Origin: Hemerocallis citrina
Lineage: Eukaryota > Streptophyta > Magnoliopsida > Asparagales > Asphodelaceae
DNA: 64,000 bases
NCBI GenBank assembly: GCA_017893485.1
Contig: CM030363.1
Coordinates: 111,347,073 to 111,411,072, forward strand
Reading direction: 5' to 3'
In this document: in pieces, positions 42,140 through 55,120 of the stretch
How positions within the stretch are numbered: position 1 is the stretch's first letter
Layout of the letters: each line of letters starts with the position of its first letter
Translations under genes and position numbers: made by a program
The notes under the pieces: generated by a model
Told to the model about the DNA's origin: nothing
Seen by the model: the letters and a program-made list of their open reading frames with translations, nothing else
Database searches by the model: none

Positions 42140-45100
42140 TGTAACACCCCGAATTTCAAATGAGACCGAATTCGAAGTTCCACAGGATCTTTACACTTCT
42201 CTTCGTACAATTTTACAAAGAAAAAAAAACTTTTATTACATCAGAGTTATATTTTTAAACAGTGGAAGCAAAGTTACAACAATTACATCAATGAAATACA
42301 ACTACACTTGAATAATTCTTTAAGCATCAATTCTTCCTTAGTCTTTTTCATGCACTTGATCCTGCATAGAAATTGTGGGCACGTCAGTTGCTTACAACCG
42401 ACGAAATATTATACATGGCCATCCTCGCTATGACGAACAGTATAACGATTCTTAAACACTTTAACAAACCACAAACTTGATAAAAATAAGCTACAAAGGG
42501 ACTACCCTATTGATGTCATATTTTGCTGTGCACTTAGTCCTTGATGAAATTATTTATGTTACATGACACTAACGCGCACTTGTTCGGATTCTATGCATCT
42601 CATACTACATAGGTCCGAGGGCAACTCCTTAATCGTCCTTCATCTTGTAGGGTTCAATCCCTCGCCATGACTTAAACTACTACAGTAACCATGGTAACTA
42701 TCCTAGATGTTTTATGAGTTACGAGCTCATGTCCAGACAACCTAGAGGGAAATCCCACGTCATGACACGACGCATCGTGTAGACAGCCTGTGGATAATTT
42801 AGCCTCCGTCATGGGACATGACACCACCCGCAGTCATCAAGCACCCCACAAGCATCACATGCAGTACAGACTCTTGGAGACGTATCCACATCATGACACG
42901 ATGCATTGTGTAGACAGCCTATGAATACTCTCACACCGTAGCACCGTGGCCCTCATACCCGTAGTTTTCTCTTTCATCATATCTTCACTATGTATCTAAT
43001 CCTTAGTTATTGAATCATGAATAAAATTAATACTCTAGGGTCGGCATTTCCTCTATACCTGTCTTAATCATCAATTCAACAATACGACCCAAACTTGGTT
43101 TTTTCTTTTCAATATCTCTTCTCAAAAGTATTAATTTAATGCCGGTATAAGGCTTAGCTACCCTCTAGCTTTTAATTCCATTTCATGTTCATAGCATTTG
43201 AGTATTTATATTCATAAGATCTTTCATAATTCATCACAACATTTGATTTCACTTTCATCACATCATTACACAACATTTGATTTCACTTTCATGAACAATT
43301 TCATGCATAAGACAAATGAATTGATTTTCTAACTAGTCACATTCAAAAAAAAATTATTCTCACTTTATCAATACTAAAATCCAAATTCACACTTTCAATT
43401 TTTCCATACTAAGTCTCATTTAAAAAATTCTTTTATGCAATGCATTTATTTTTTTCTTTACCCAAAGACAATTTAAACTAACAACTTATAATAAGTTATT
43501 TCTTGCAAAAATAATCTCAAATTCTTATTTATACTAGGCCAAAGGGTATAGAAAATTATCTCATGAAATCTGAATATTATTTGGACTTCAGGGCAGTCGA
43601 CTATTAAAACATTGCCAGTCGGCTGTTCTGCGACGTTCTAAAGCTCGAAAATAAATAGTCAGGGCGGTCGACTGTTAAGATATAGTTGGTCGACTGTTTT
43701 GCGAAGATTTAAAACTCGAAAACAAAATAATCAGGACAGTCGACTGTTAAGATATAGTCGATTGATTGTTCTGCGGAAATCTAATACTCGAAAACAAAAT
43801 AATCAGGGTAGTCGACTGTTAAGCTATAGTTGGTCGACTGTTCTGCGCTGATTTAAAACTCAAAAATAGAATAGTCGGGGCAGTCAACTGTTAAGATATA
43901 GTTGGTCGACTATTCTACGGAGATTTAATACTTGAAAACAAAATATTCAGGGCAGTCGACTGTTAAGATATAGTCGGTCGACTGTTTTGCGAAGATTTAA
44001 TACTCGAAAACAAAATAGTCGGGGCAGTCGCCTGTTAAGATAAAGTCGGTTGACTGTTCTGCGGAGATTTAATACTCGAAAAAGAAAATAATCAGGGCAG
44101 TCAACTGTTAAGATATAGTCGGTCGACTGTTCTGCCAAGATTTAATACTCGAAAACAAAATAGTCGGGGCAGTCGACTGCCGACTTTAATTCGACTGTCG
44201 ATTGCACTAGGTTGCTATTAGAGTAAATCATGGATATATTTTCGACTTTGAAAACAAGAATCACAATTTTCACATTATTTCTAATCAAAGTTTCCACGAA
44301 AGAATATTTTTTGAACACAAGTTTTCATCTTTCTACATTGGTGTTGCTTAAAACTAGACAATCAAATTTTCATGGTGTAGTTAATCAATCATTCGTCTCA
44401 TGCGCACAAATTTCCCAATAAAGCATATTTCAAAAGAATGATAGATTCTAGCACATCACAATTTTATCAACTAACAATCAATTGGTCAAGCATTCTCTTA
44501 TCTACAATTTTTTTCTTCTCTAAATAGGCAAACATGAGGCTAAATTACTAAGTTTTTCTTTAAAAATTCTATCAATTCAAACCCTAGCATGATGTCTAAA
44601 TTAGAAGCATGAGAATTACCCACCTTTCTGAAGAAAAACAAATACAAAGCTCCTAGAATCTCCTTGAACACACGAACGGTCCTTCTCCTCCTAGATTGTG
44701 CCACCACAAAAGCCTTCTCGTCCTTGCATAGGTGGAACCCGAGCTCTCTCTTTCCCCTAGATGAATGGCCGGCCTCCAAAGAGTAGGAACACACTCAACT
44801 GGAACTCCTCTCAATTTTTTTACTCACTTTCTCTCAATCTTTTTCTAACTCTTATGTTTCTTTCTTTCTTTTCTTTACAATTTTTTAATGTACTACATGA
44901 ATAGAATTGGTGGGGGGGGGGGTATTTATACATTTTCTAAGGCGGAATGGAGGGCCAAGATTGAATTAGATAGTTGCAGATTAGGGGCTAAGATGGGTTA
45001 GGGAGTTAAAGTAACCACCCATGAACACAATCCACCTCTCCACTAAGCCCATCTCCCACTCTCTCTTTGACTCCATTCGGCCTACCTCAATGCACACCCA

Positions 45101-45497
45101 AGACACGTGCTAGTGCAATGCACGTGTCTCCAAAGTACCCCCTAGTTACTAGTTGTACATGATTAAAATAATTTGTTGTATACTAAATGTGTGTAACTAC
45201 AAGTTATAACAATTAAAAGGTAATTTAATTAGTGGGCTTCAAAAAATAGTGGGCTTTAGACCCACGGGTTATTAATAAAACACTTAATTAATGAGGATGA
45301 GCTTAAAATTAAGAAAATAGGCCTTAGGCTTCTTAAAATAGGTTTGTAGAAATTAAAAGGAAGAATTTAAAATAATAATTTGTTCATGTTATAAAAAGGA
45401 TAGTTTTAAGGAAAAATGTACAACAATTTATACGTGCAAAAACACGTAAAACCAATAACTTCTCAATTAATTATAAATAGAAATCTAGGGTATTACA
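42140..45497 (-). repeat. 3' LTR of element C2 (3358 bp)
   Basis: Begins (minus) TGTAATACCC at 45497, TATAAATACCC near 44927-44937, splice-donor-like AAAG|GTGGGTAATT at 44624/44623, a 72-bp tandem array (43590-44200), end GGGGTGTTACA at 42140. Confidence 0.85.
43590..44200 (-). repeat. 72-bp tandem array with GTCGAC palindromes (left copy)
   Basis: Eight full units and a partial one. Each unit holds CAGTCGACTG (a perfect 10-bp palindrome in most units), 'ttaagatatagt' and a second GGTCGACTG, so the two can pair as a hairpin. The other LTR of C2 has six full units. Confidence 0.9.
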
Positions 45498-45532
45498 ACA
45501 CTCCCTCCATAGAATAGTTCCGTCCCGAAACT
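45498..45532 (-). promoter_or_regulatory. PPT and upstream hairpin of element C2
   Basis: Minus strand AGTTTCGGGACGGAACT (45532-45516) forms a stem with one T-G wobble; ATTCT spacer; ATGGAGGGAGTGT next to the LTR. Confidence 0.75.
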
Positions 45533-45611
45533 ACACTTAAAGAGTGAGAAAACAGGAATACAACAAAGAGAAAAGAAAAGCAAAGAAGAGAAAAGAAGAG
45601 AAAAATACAAA

Positions 45612-46273
45612 TCAAGCAAAGAGCTCAGGATGATCCTTCATCATCCTCTCCCCAGATTTCTAAATAGCCTCTTCAACCAACTAGTTTCTCCAAACTATTT
45701 TGACCATCGGTATCGACCTGCTCCTTAAGACTTTCATCTGAAGATCCACATTCTCAACTAGGAGCTCAATGTAACTCAGATCCAACTACAAACCCTCCGG
45801 CACTTCGGGCAAATGGTGACTCGGATCTGGAATGTACCCTCTCAGCTTAGATACATGGAAGACATTGTGCACCTGAGACAACTCTTCCGGCAACTCCAAC
45901 CGGTAAGCAATTTTCCCAATCTGCTTCAATATCTTGTACGGGCCTATGAACCTTGGGGCTAACTTCCCACCTCTGCCGAAGCGAATCACACCCTTGTTAA
46001 GTGAAACATTCAGAAAGACAAAGTCACCAACCTCAAACTCAAGGTTCCTCCTCCAGTTGTCTGCTTAGCTCTTCTGCCTACTCTGAGCATCCACCAACCT
46101 TTTCCTGATCAGATCGATCTTTTCAGAGGTCTTCTGCACAATATCAGGCCCAAACATCTGCCGCTCCAGTACTTCAAACCAACAAACAGGTGTTCTGCAC
46201 TTCCTACCGTGCAGAGCTTCGTACGGCGGCATCCCAATGCTAGTCTGAAAACTATTGTTCTAGGCAAACTCTA
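45612..46273 (-). pseudogene. pol: Element C2 integrase C-terminus and chromodomain
   Basis: Starts at the B junction in FA.NNSFQTSIGMPPYEALHG, continues RLVDAQ-type helix, MIRFGRGGKLAPRFIGPYKI, KIAYRLELPEELSQVHNVFH, VSKLRGYIPDPSHHLPEVPE and a stop-containing chromodomain to 45612. Closely similar to element C over this part. Confidence 0.8.
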
Positions 46274-47832
46274 TGTAACGCCCCGATTTCCATATGCTGG
46301 AAAACCGAGTCATAAGCCAGAATCTTTTCTTCAATTAGTCACAATACACAGAAAAATAGGAGAATTTAAAACTTTTTATTCAACACCCAATGTATTACAA
46401 GTCTGAATATTATACAACTGCAATACATTACAATAGTGTTACAATTATACCTTTAGATCCCAAGTGTTACAACTTTCAACAACTTACATTAGAGTACAAG
46501 GAATGAAGAACAACACTTGGTAAGTCTCACTTGCGTACTTTTCAACAATAGATAATCAACGTAATTATTATAGCGAAAACTAAACATGACATTGACTCCT
46601 CGCCTTCCTTGCCTTGAGTCCTCCTGAATCTTGCACCTGTACTTTTGCGAACCAGTACCTATTGAAGTGGGGACGTCAGTATTCACTAATGCTTTAAGGC
46701 TGATAACATAGCAGTAAATCTCCCAAAACAACATACAGAAACATGACAATGTGTCAGTGTAGTTTAAGTGTTCGTGAGTGCTATGACTAGAATCTAATGC
46801 AATAATGACTAAAGCTAGGATGCTCCTATTCTAATGCCAGAAAGTCTCCGAAGCAACATGCAGCCCATACTACATGCACCCATCTCAAGCCGTCTCTTCA
46901 TTATAGGGATTTGAACTCGCGCTATGAGTTCTACTCTTGTACTCAACTTGTTTCTGAAGATTAGACACGACTGAGGAGGTGTCCCTACAACGGTCTAGTC
47001 CCACCAGGCATACCAGACCTTCCTCAAATATCTGACGAATCCTTGGAGTTTTCGCAAAATCAGGTTAGCTCGAAGCCTCCCAGCCGCCCCCTTGCCAGAC
47101 CGTAGTCTATGGCCCTCGCCCTTAGATATAAGCTAAGACGGAGTTCGGGGGGGGGGGGGGGGTCCATCCCCCTAGGTCCAACAGGAATCGCTCCCACTTA
47201 TCAAGGCACTTGAGAAATTAATAGACGAGATATGGATCCCGTGCTCCCAACTCGTGAGAAGGCACAGACCGTATCCCTTTGACAAGAAGGGTACAACCCA
47301 ATAACACTGCCTAATGCAGGCATATAGGACAGGTCGGATCATAAGGAATCACCCTTAACACCAACTCCTTCCCTTCGGTGAAAGGTAAAGGTTAAGTAGT
47401 AAAGCCATAAGTTACTACCCTAACAATGTCACTAACCCTAAACAAACTGAGCTGAGTCTTTAGTTTAGACTTCGCAAGACAACTCTAGTAGGCTGCTCAT
47501 CCTAGACTTACCAGAATCCCTAAGGATCTGATTTATGGCCTGTCGATCCAAGACCCCGGTAATACGAACATACCCGCATGCCACTACCCTGAACTTAGAT
47601 AACGTCTATACTCCGGTCTGCGATCAACCTACACCGGTTAAGATCTGACGGTACACAATAATTAACTCGTCCACGGTCCCTTAGGAGTAAGAAAACATAT
47701 GTCTTGATGGTCGATAGCCCCTGGGGTAATAATATCGCCCTAGACGAGCATAACAAAACTGCGTACTGGCTAACAAGCTTTATACGAGTAAACCGAACAC
47801 CTACGAGCCAACAAGCTACGTATGAAACAATA

Positions 47833-47985
47833 ACATACATACCAGCCAAATAAGCCGCGTATGAGACTAACAGCAACGTACGGGCCAGTCGAGCCGCATA
47901 CGAGCAAGAACATACATACGAGCCAAATAAGCTGCGTATGAGACCCCAAGCTACGTACGGGCCAGTCGAGCCACGTACGAGCACA
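47833..47985 (+). repeat. Two-unit direct repeat of about 76 bp
   Basis: Units carry 'catacatac.agccaaataagc.gcgtatgaga' and 'acgtacgggccagtcgagcc.c.tacgagca'. They give rise to small antisense frames (47595-48048) that I do not consider genes. Confidence 0.7.
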
Positions 47986-48479
47986 ACCATATGCAAAACA
48001 ACCATACAGGTAATCAAACCTAGAAGCGACCAACGTGCTTACTAGCAACCTTGATCTTCTATCATTAGAAGCAACAGAAGGATCTACTAACAGCCTAAAA
48101 TAGGCATTCTACCTATAAGAAGCTGCAAGCGACATAACAACTTTTATTCAGGAAGCTACAATATACCATTCAAGCATGCATGGCTCTAGCTATGTAATCT
48201 CAAACCTGGGATTCCTTCTGGGGGATTAACTAGAACTATTTACACCACAATATTGCAACTACAACATGGTGCTTCTTCACTAACACCGCAACTACAACAT
48301 GCTAGTTCTTTACCAACACAATTTACTATAACATGATAGTTTTTTACTAACACACTAACTACAACGTGATAGTTAACACTACAACTACGACATGAAGGTT
48401 CTATATTAACACTACAACTACAACCATGGATACAACTTAAGTAGAAAGCTACTAGATTTTAGCATGGATATCTCCTACT

Positions 48480-50010
48480 ACTTTAAGCATGGTTAATGCT
48501 ACAACTTACCCTTGAGTACTAACAATTTAGCATGGTATGCCACTTAAACATTATTCTACAACAATTCTTAAGCATGGTAGGAACCTACAATAATCTTAAG
48601 TATAACATACTATTTGAGTATGCCTACAACAATCTTAGGCATGGTAGGTAATTGAAACATCTATCCTACACATTCCTAAGCATAGTAGATAAGAATTAAT
48701 TCTACAAAATCTAAGCATGGTATATAATTTTCCTACAACAATCCAACATGGTACGCTACTTAAGTATTCAACCTAAGCATGGTATACATTTCAAATATAA
48801 ACCTACAACATTCTAAACATGGTAATGCTACTTAGCATTAATCTAAGCATGGTATACATCTCAAGTAGAAAGCTACAACATCCTAAACATGGTAATGCTA
48901 CTTAACATCAATGTACGACATTCTTACATGAGATATAGCACAAGTATCAATCCTTCCATAATCAAACATGGTATATAATTTACCTACAACAACCTAAGCA
49001 TGGATTGCGCCTTCCTACAACAATCTAAGCTTGGTAGGTGATTTAAACATTAATCCTACACAATCTTAGCATGGTAGGTTGATCTTCAACGATCTAACCA
49101 TGAAGACAACGTAGTAGAACATCTACTATTACAATCTAACATGGATAGAACATAAACATAGAATTGCTACAACTAAGCATGGATAATTACTTTAACTTAT
49201 GCATAGAAATTGCTACAATTAAGCATGGATAATTAGTACACCTACACATGGATACTTACTTTGACCTAAGCATGAATACTATAATTTATCCTACAACAAA
49301 GTAAGCATGATCTATAACATAGCATGGACTTCCTACAACAATCTAAGCATGAATTATAATTCCTACAAAAATCTAAGCATGGTATAATAATTCCTACAAC
49401 AATCTAAGCATAGTATAATAATTCCTACAACAATCTAAGCATGGATTATAATTCCTACAACAATCTAAGCATGGTATAATAATTCCTAAAACAATCTAAG
49501 CAAGGTATAATAATTCCTACAACAATCTAAGCATGGTATAATAATTCCTACAACAATCTGAGCATGGATTATAATTCCTACAACAATCTAAGCATGGTAT
49601 AATAATTCCTACAACAATCTAAGCATGGATTATAATTCCTACAACAATCTAAGCATGGTATAATAATTCCTACAACAATCTAAGCATGATATAATGATTC
49701 CTACAACATTCTAAGCATGGATTATAATTCCTACAACAATCTAAGCATGGTATAATAATTTCTACAACAATCTAAGCATGGTATAATAATTCTTACAACA
49801 ATCTGAGCATGGATTATAATTCCTACAACAATCTAAGCATGGTATAATAATTCCTACAACAATCTAAGCATGGTATAATAATTCCTATAACAATCTAAGC
49901 ATGGTATAATAATTCCTACAATAATCTGAGTATGGATTATAATTCCTACAACAATCTAAGCATGGTATAATAATTCCTACAACAATCTAAGCATGGATGT
50001 TTATTTAAAC
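48480..50010 (+). repeat. Tandem array, 30-31 bp unit
   Basis: From 49300 to 50010 the unit AGCATGGTATAATAATTCCT + ACAACAATCTA (31 bp) alternates irregularly with a 30-bp form (AGCATGGATTATAATTCCT...), more than 20 copies. Upstream (48480-49300) the same words 'aagcatgg' and 'cctacaacaat' recur with irregular spacing, as an older, degenerate part of the array. Confidence 0.9.
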
Positions 50011-50663
50011 ATGGAATCTACTATAATTGAAGCATAGGTTACTACTACAATTCTAAAAAAAAAGTCCATTTACTACTTCAACATAACCTTTACTTATAAT
50101 TTATCATAAACATCTACTACTACTTACTTATACTTAGCATAAAATCTACTACTATTTTACTTATACTTAAGCATAACATTCATTACTACTTAGTCAACAT
50201 AAAAAGTAATCTTTTTAAAAATTACAAGCCCTACATAATACAACATTATTTTCTTTAACCTCTTAGTTCCTACATACAACAAGCCTATCTCTTTATCAAC
50301 TAATAGTTAACTAGGTTTGTTAATTATCAAAGTAGAGAGCAAAAATCAAAGAAAGACTTATTTTTAATAGTCCACAACCCCAAAATGGGTAGTAATTAGT
50401 TCTATGTGCCAAGAAATCATATGCTTGTGCCAAGTCCATTTAGTTCTCTATCACAAAATGGGTATGTACACAATAATCATATGCATATGTGTATGTCCAA
50501 GGTCAAGTCCTACAATCCCAAATGGGTGTACACACAAGTCCCCATATGTTTATGTTCCTTAGTCCAAAACAACAAGAACAACAATTTCAACAACCAAAAG
50601 AGTCAACCTTTATGTTTATTTAGTACTACTACTTATCACATTTCTTTTCATTCATACCATTAT

Positions 50664-51655
50664 GCTACGACGACATTTTGGTATATTTAAGGACGGAAGA
50701 GGATCATGCTGAACATCTAGCCGCAGTCTTGAGCAAGTTACAAAAGCATCAGTTGTATGCCAAATTATCTAAGTGTGAGTTCTGGAAATCGGAAGTTGCA
50801 TTCCTAGGCCATATCCTTTCTAAGGAAAGAGTGGCAACGGATCCTCAGAAGATAGAGGCGGTCAAGGAATGGCCACAACCAAAGACGGTGAAGGAAGTAA
50901 GAAGTTTTCTGGGTATGACTGGGTATTATCGGAAGTTTATCCAGAATTATGCAAGGATAGCTGTACCCCTTACAGCTTTGACCAAAAAGAACCAAAGTTT
51001 CGACTGGACGGAGGAGTGTGAAGGAAGTTTTCAGGAACTGAAGAACCGTTTGATCTCCGCCCCTATATTGGTTTTACCTCAGGAGGATAAGGACTACGTC
51101 ATCTACAGTGATGCGTCATATTTGGGGTTTGGATGTGTGCTGATGCAGGAAGGCAAGGTTATAGCTTATGGTTCGAGACAACTACGACCACACGAGAAGA
51201 ACTATGCAGACAACCGCCGAAGAGAGTTGAAAATTGAGGAAGGTGACTCCGTATTTCTCAAGGTATCGCCGACCAAAGGAGTTATCAGGTTTGGGAAAGG
51301 CGGGAAGTTAGCTCCGAGATATATTGGACCATACAAGATTCGGAAAAGGATTGGCAGGATGGCTTGTAAGTTGGAGCTGCAGGGCGAGCTATCTCAAGTG
51401 CATGACGTGTTCCACGTCTCTATGCTACGGAAGTATGTCCCGGATTCGAGCCATCTATTGCCAGAGGTTCCGAAGAATTTACAGATAGATCTTTCCTGTA
51501 GAGAGAAACCAGTCAGGATTCTTGATTATCAGGACAAGGTACTGAGAAACAAGGTTATCCCGATGGTCAAAGTTCTCTAGAGGAACCAGTTCGTGGAAGA
51601 AGCCACGTGAGAGCCGGAGGGCCGCATGAAGGCCTTGTATCCGGATTTATTTTGA
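50664..51655 (+). pseudogene. pol: Element I pol with integrase deleted in frame
   Basis: Starts within the RT catalytic motif: YDDILVYLRTEEDHAEHL, then [20 protein letters not shown], thumb/connection VRSFLGMTGYYRKFIQNYAR, and RNase [21 protein letters not shown] to RPHEKNY. The next residues ADNRRRELKIEEGDSVFLKV belong after the integrase core, so the rest of RNase H and the zinc and catalytic domains of integrase are missing without frame loss. Then GGKLAPRYIGPYKIRKRIGR, VHDVFHVSMLRKYVPDSSHL and chromodomain VLRNKVIPMVKVL, a TAG, and EEAT.EPEGRMKALYPDLF ending at 51655. The open part is 300 codons. The N-terminal half is replaced by B sequence. Confidence 0.85.
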
Positions 51656-51700
51656 ATGTTTCCTATTTTGTTTGTTGTTTTTTTTTTCTCCCACTAAGGA

Positions 51701-51736
51701 CGTTCTAGGGACAGAACGATTCTAAGGAGGGAGTGA
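51701..51736 (+). promoter_or_regulatory. Hairpin and PPT of element I
   Basis: CGTTCTAGGGACAGAACG (51701-51718), 6-bp stem, loop AGGGAC; ATTCT spacer; AAGGAGGGAGTGA (51724-51736) next to the LTR. Confidence 0.8.
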
Positions 51737-54700
51737 TGTAACACCCCATTTTGTACGGTACCTGAATATATGCACATGTGTATGTATATTGTTAGTATGC
51801 GTGCAATTGATTGTAGTCTTATGGGTCGATTTTGCCATCGTGGTGGATGGTTAGGGCTACGGGACGGTTTTTGGGGAGAGTTGCACAACAAGGATGCACG
51901 AGAACGAGACGGACCGATACTAGTATAACCGCTAGTTTTCGGCACGATGCACATGCAAATATAACACGGTATGGTACTACAGTAAATATAGGTTGCGTGC
52001 GCTCGTTAAAACACGCGTCTCACACTCGTTGGAGCTCGTTAAGGGTTATGTTGGGCAGCCAACCTAACACACACAAAACCAATGGGCTAAGCCATGGTTT
52101 TGGTTTACAAAACCACCTATAGCGTAAACCTACCCCCCCCCTGTCAAATCCGGCCTACACCTTTCCATCACCCTCATTTCCCACTTCATTTCTCCTTTTT
52201 GCTCTGGAAATTTCAGAAGGAGAACACCACAAGAGAAGGAGGAGAGAAAGAAGAAGGAAGTGAAGAAGAAGGATCAAAAGGAGATTTCCAAGAGAAGAAG
52301 CTTGAAAATATTCCTTCTACTACTACAACCAAAGGTGGGAAGTTTCTTTAAACTTGAACTTCTTGTCTTTTAATTAATTTTGATTGCATGCATGTGTGCT
52401 AGAATGCATAGGATTGCTCTTCTAAAGGTTAGAAGTAGAAGTCAGAATTGAACTAGGAAAAGCTGGTTCGGAGTACCATTTTGTGGATTTTTCCGTGAGC
52501 AAAATATGTTGAATTATACCATAAAATTAAAATGGTTTGTTCATATATGTGTTAGGATCATTCATGATGTATTTCAAATTTTTCTATGATCATTTGATAT
52601 GCTTATAAAATCGTGAGATGGATATGTGTCGTAAGGCAGACTCAGAAAAAGAGAAACATGATGGCTGATATTGTAGGAATTTTTGTGACTTATTGAAGTA
52701 CGATATTGATCTGAAATTTTTACTCAATGTTCCTGAATGCATGTTGATTATCTAAAAAAATCAGTAAATTTTTTGGATGATTTTAGAGTCATGAGAAAAA
52801 TCTATCTATAACAAGTATCTGATGTTGAATTAGAAAACATGATGGTTTCTGTGCTAACTTGCAATAGCTATTACTCACTGTATGATTGGAATTTTGATAT
52901 GAGATCTTTTGTATGATGTTGGGTATGATGTCTAGTATCACCACCATAAATTTAGTGTCAATTGGACAAGTGTGAAATTTACTGTGATTTTGTGATTAAG
53001 CACTGTGCTGTTTTCAGCCAGTTTTGATACTCTGTAAAGATTGTGAATTTGAGACCTGTTAGAGGCATATTTTGAAGATCATGACCCAGTAGAGAGTTGT
53101 AGTGGACACCAAGACCCTTCCAACAAAACTAATTTGAGGTAATTCCAGTAAACGGTTGAATTATTATGATTTTTGTAAGACTGGATAGGGAACTAAAGTA
53201 GAGTTGTGTGCTCGAAATTGGAGAGATCAATTGTGTGAGTTGGTGTATCGATGATAGATGAGTGTGTTAGGGTGACTTAATGGTATAATTTGTACTCATG
53301 ACCAACTAGAGAATTGTTGAGGACACCCACACCCTTCTACAGAATTTGAGTTTGTGTCATTCTGAGGAACGAGTAGGATTTTGTGTTAATGGTAAGGTGC
53401 AGCCCGTGCGCAGGAAACACGCAGGCTGGAGCTTGTAAAGCTATTTCGAGGACTTAGATGGTTGAATCTAAGCTCGTGATCAACTAGGAAGTTGTAGCCT
53501 AGGATCGTACCTTTCCAGGTTGGGCCATACACTCCAATCGGAGTTGTATCGATGGAGGGATGACCATTTTGAGATTCGGTCAGAAACCCGTAGGTCGCTT
53601 AGTCTGGGTTTGGACTATGGGTTGTGAAAGCATTTTTCCCTTGTGTGTTAATTAAGTCGATGACTCGTGTCTAGAAGTGGTTGATCTCTGTTATTGAGGT
53701 TGTTGATTCTCTGAGTGGGATGTGTGACTCGAGTTAGTCACTAGGGTAAAGGATACCCTGCACCTATCATGCCTATATTATTAGACTTCTGACGTGCGTA
53801 GGACGTCCTAGCATGCCAGTGAGTGGAGCTCACGGGACAAATATATTTACTGCCGGAGTAGCAGCAGGCGTAGGCCATTATGCTGGACGAGTCCAAGCAG
53901 GGGAAGTGGCGAACCAGACCGGTATCGCCAGGGGCCAGAGGTTGATAGGCAAGTGTAGAAGCAGTTAATTCTTACCCGAAGAATTAGAGTAAGGTAGGGG
54001 TTAGAATGGTTTATTAAGGGGTTGGAAAATTGCATTAGTCCTAGTAAACCATAGTCGGTGTTGTACCTTCCAGTCGTAGGGATACGTTCTCGGCCACTAA
54101 TGGATTGCATCCCCGGCTCGTATCTCGATCTGTTGATTCCCAAAGTTCTGCCGAAGTAAGGTGCGAGAGGCCCGAAGGATTTGGCCTCCCGTGGTGCTCA
54201 CGTCCCTAAAGCACGGGTTTTGTGTTTTGTGTTTTTTTTGGTATATATATATCAGTTCATTACCCGATGAGGGGTGAACACGCATGCGTCAGTCCATGGG
54301 TGGACATGTGGAACCAAGGGTCGTAAGGACCAGGTTCAACGTGGTTTCTAAGGAGGTCCATGTGCGGGTACCAACTGGCGATGACCACTTGGGCACTGCA
54401 GGGCGGAATTAGACCGACCGCTGCAATCTCCTTGGGCGACGGACAGTCTATTGGGAACTGGAGTGTGCACAAGAGTAGGGTGCATGGCGAGGGTTCGAAT
54501 CCCTAAATTGTGGAGAAAGACGGCTAGATTTGGGGGGCGTATGTAGTATGGGATGCATTCGTGCTCCAAAGTCTTGCTTGCATTAGAAGTTAGGCATGTG
54601 AGTTTGCTGCATCTAGTCATAGGGTCATGTCATAACACTGCACTAGAACCCGAATCCACTAAACCCTTGTTTTGGCACACAATTTTCCTTTTTTTGCATA

Positions 54701-55120
54701 AATTATTGGTTGTGATTGAATTTTAGAGGATCGCTGTTATCACCAGCTTTGCGTCAGTCGAAGTACTGACGTTTTCCACCTTTTAGGTATCGGTTATACC
54801 TTCCAAACAGGTGCAGAGATATCAGAGTCGCGCAGCAGAAGCCTGAAGCTGAGGAGCAAATCAGTCGATTACCATTCCAGGAGGCAGCTGATAGCTTTAC
54901 AAGAGGAGTCTGTAAATACTTGTAACAAGTTGTAATGAATTGATGTAATTTGTACTCCATGTCCAAGAACAAGTTATCGGTTGTAATCAATGATGTAATG
55001 ACTTATTTGGCAATGAAAAGTTTTTAAATTTCTGTATGATTACTGTGTTGAGATGCATTTGAAGGTAAAGATTCTGGAAGGTGTCACGGATGTCCGGTAA
55101 CGGGGATCTGGGGCGCTACA
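51737..55120 (+). repeat. 3' LTR of element I (3384 bp)
   Basis: TGTAACACCCC start, GA-rich leader (52200-52330), donor-like AAAG|GTGGGA at 52334/52335, T-rich remainder, end GGGGCGCTACA. No 5' LTR is present. It holds no convincing gene; open frames at 53847-54620 are compositional. Confidence 0.8.

Larger units (their letters stand above)
46274..50663 (-). mobile_element. Family B LTR retroelement fragment
   Basis: Begins at an LTR terminus TGTAACGCCCCG preceded by CTCTA. The first about 1.1 kb is shared with 9396-10476. The rest is AT-rich with a poly-G run (about 47150), a duplicated GTACG-rich unit (47833-47985) and a long 30-31 bp tandem array. No coding domain was found; it may all be one very long LTR or an LTR plus non-coding interior. 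The right end is a join to element I inside its RT. Confidence 0.6.

Noticed and set aside
43947..44138. Small repetitive ORF in LTR C2
   Set aside because: Translation of the 72-bp tandem array; unit length divisible by 3 keeps it open.
47145..47165. Poly-G run as a biological signal
   Set aside because: Homopolymer runs (also at 44910 and 62760) are prone to sequencing or assembly error and carry no further pattern here.
47595..48048. Overlapping minus-strand ORFs with hydrophobic residues
   Set aside because: Arise from a two-unit direct repeat in non-coding B sequence; no homology recognised.
49300..50010. CRISPR-like regular repeats
   Set aside because: Units are directly tandem with no unique spacers, and the DNA is plant nuclear. 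It is a minisatellite.
52094..52351. 85-codon frame rich in Glu/Gly/Lys
   Set aside because: GA-rich leader of LTR I; compositional.
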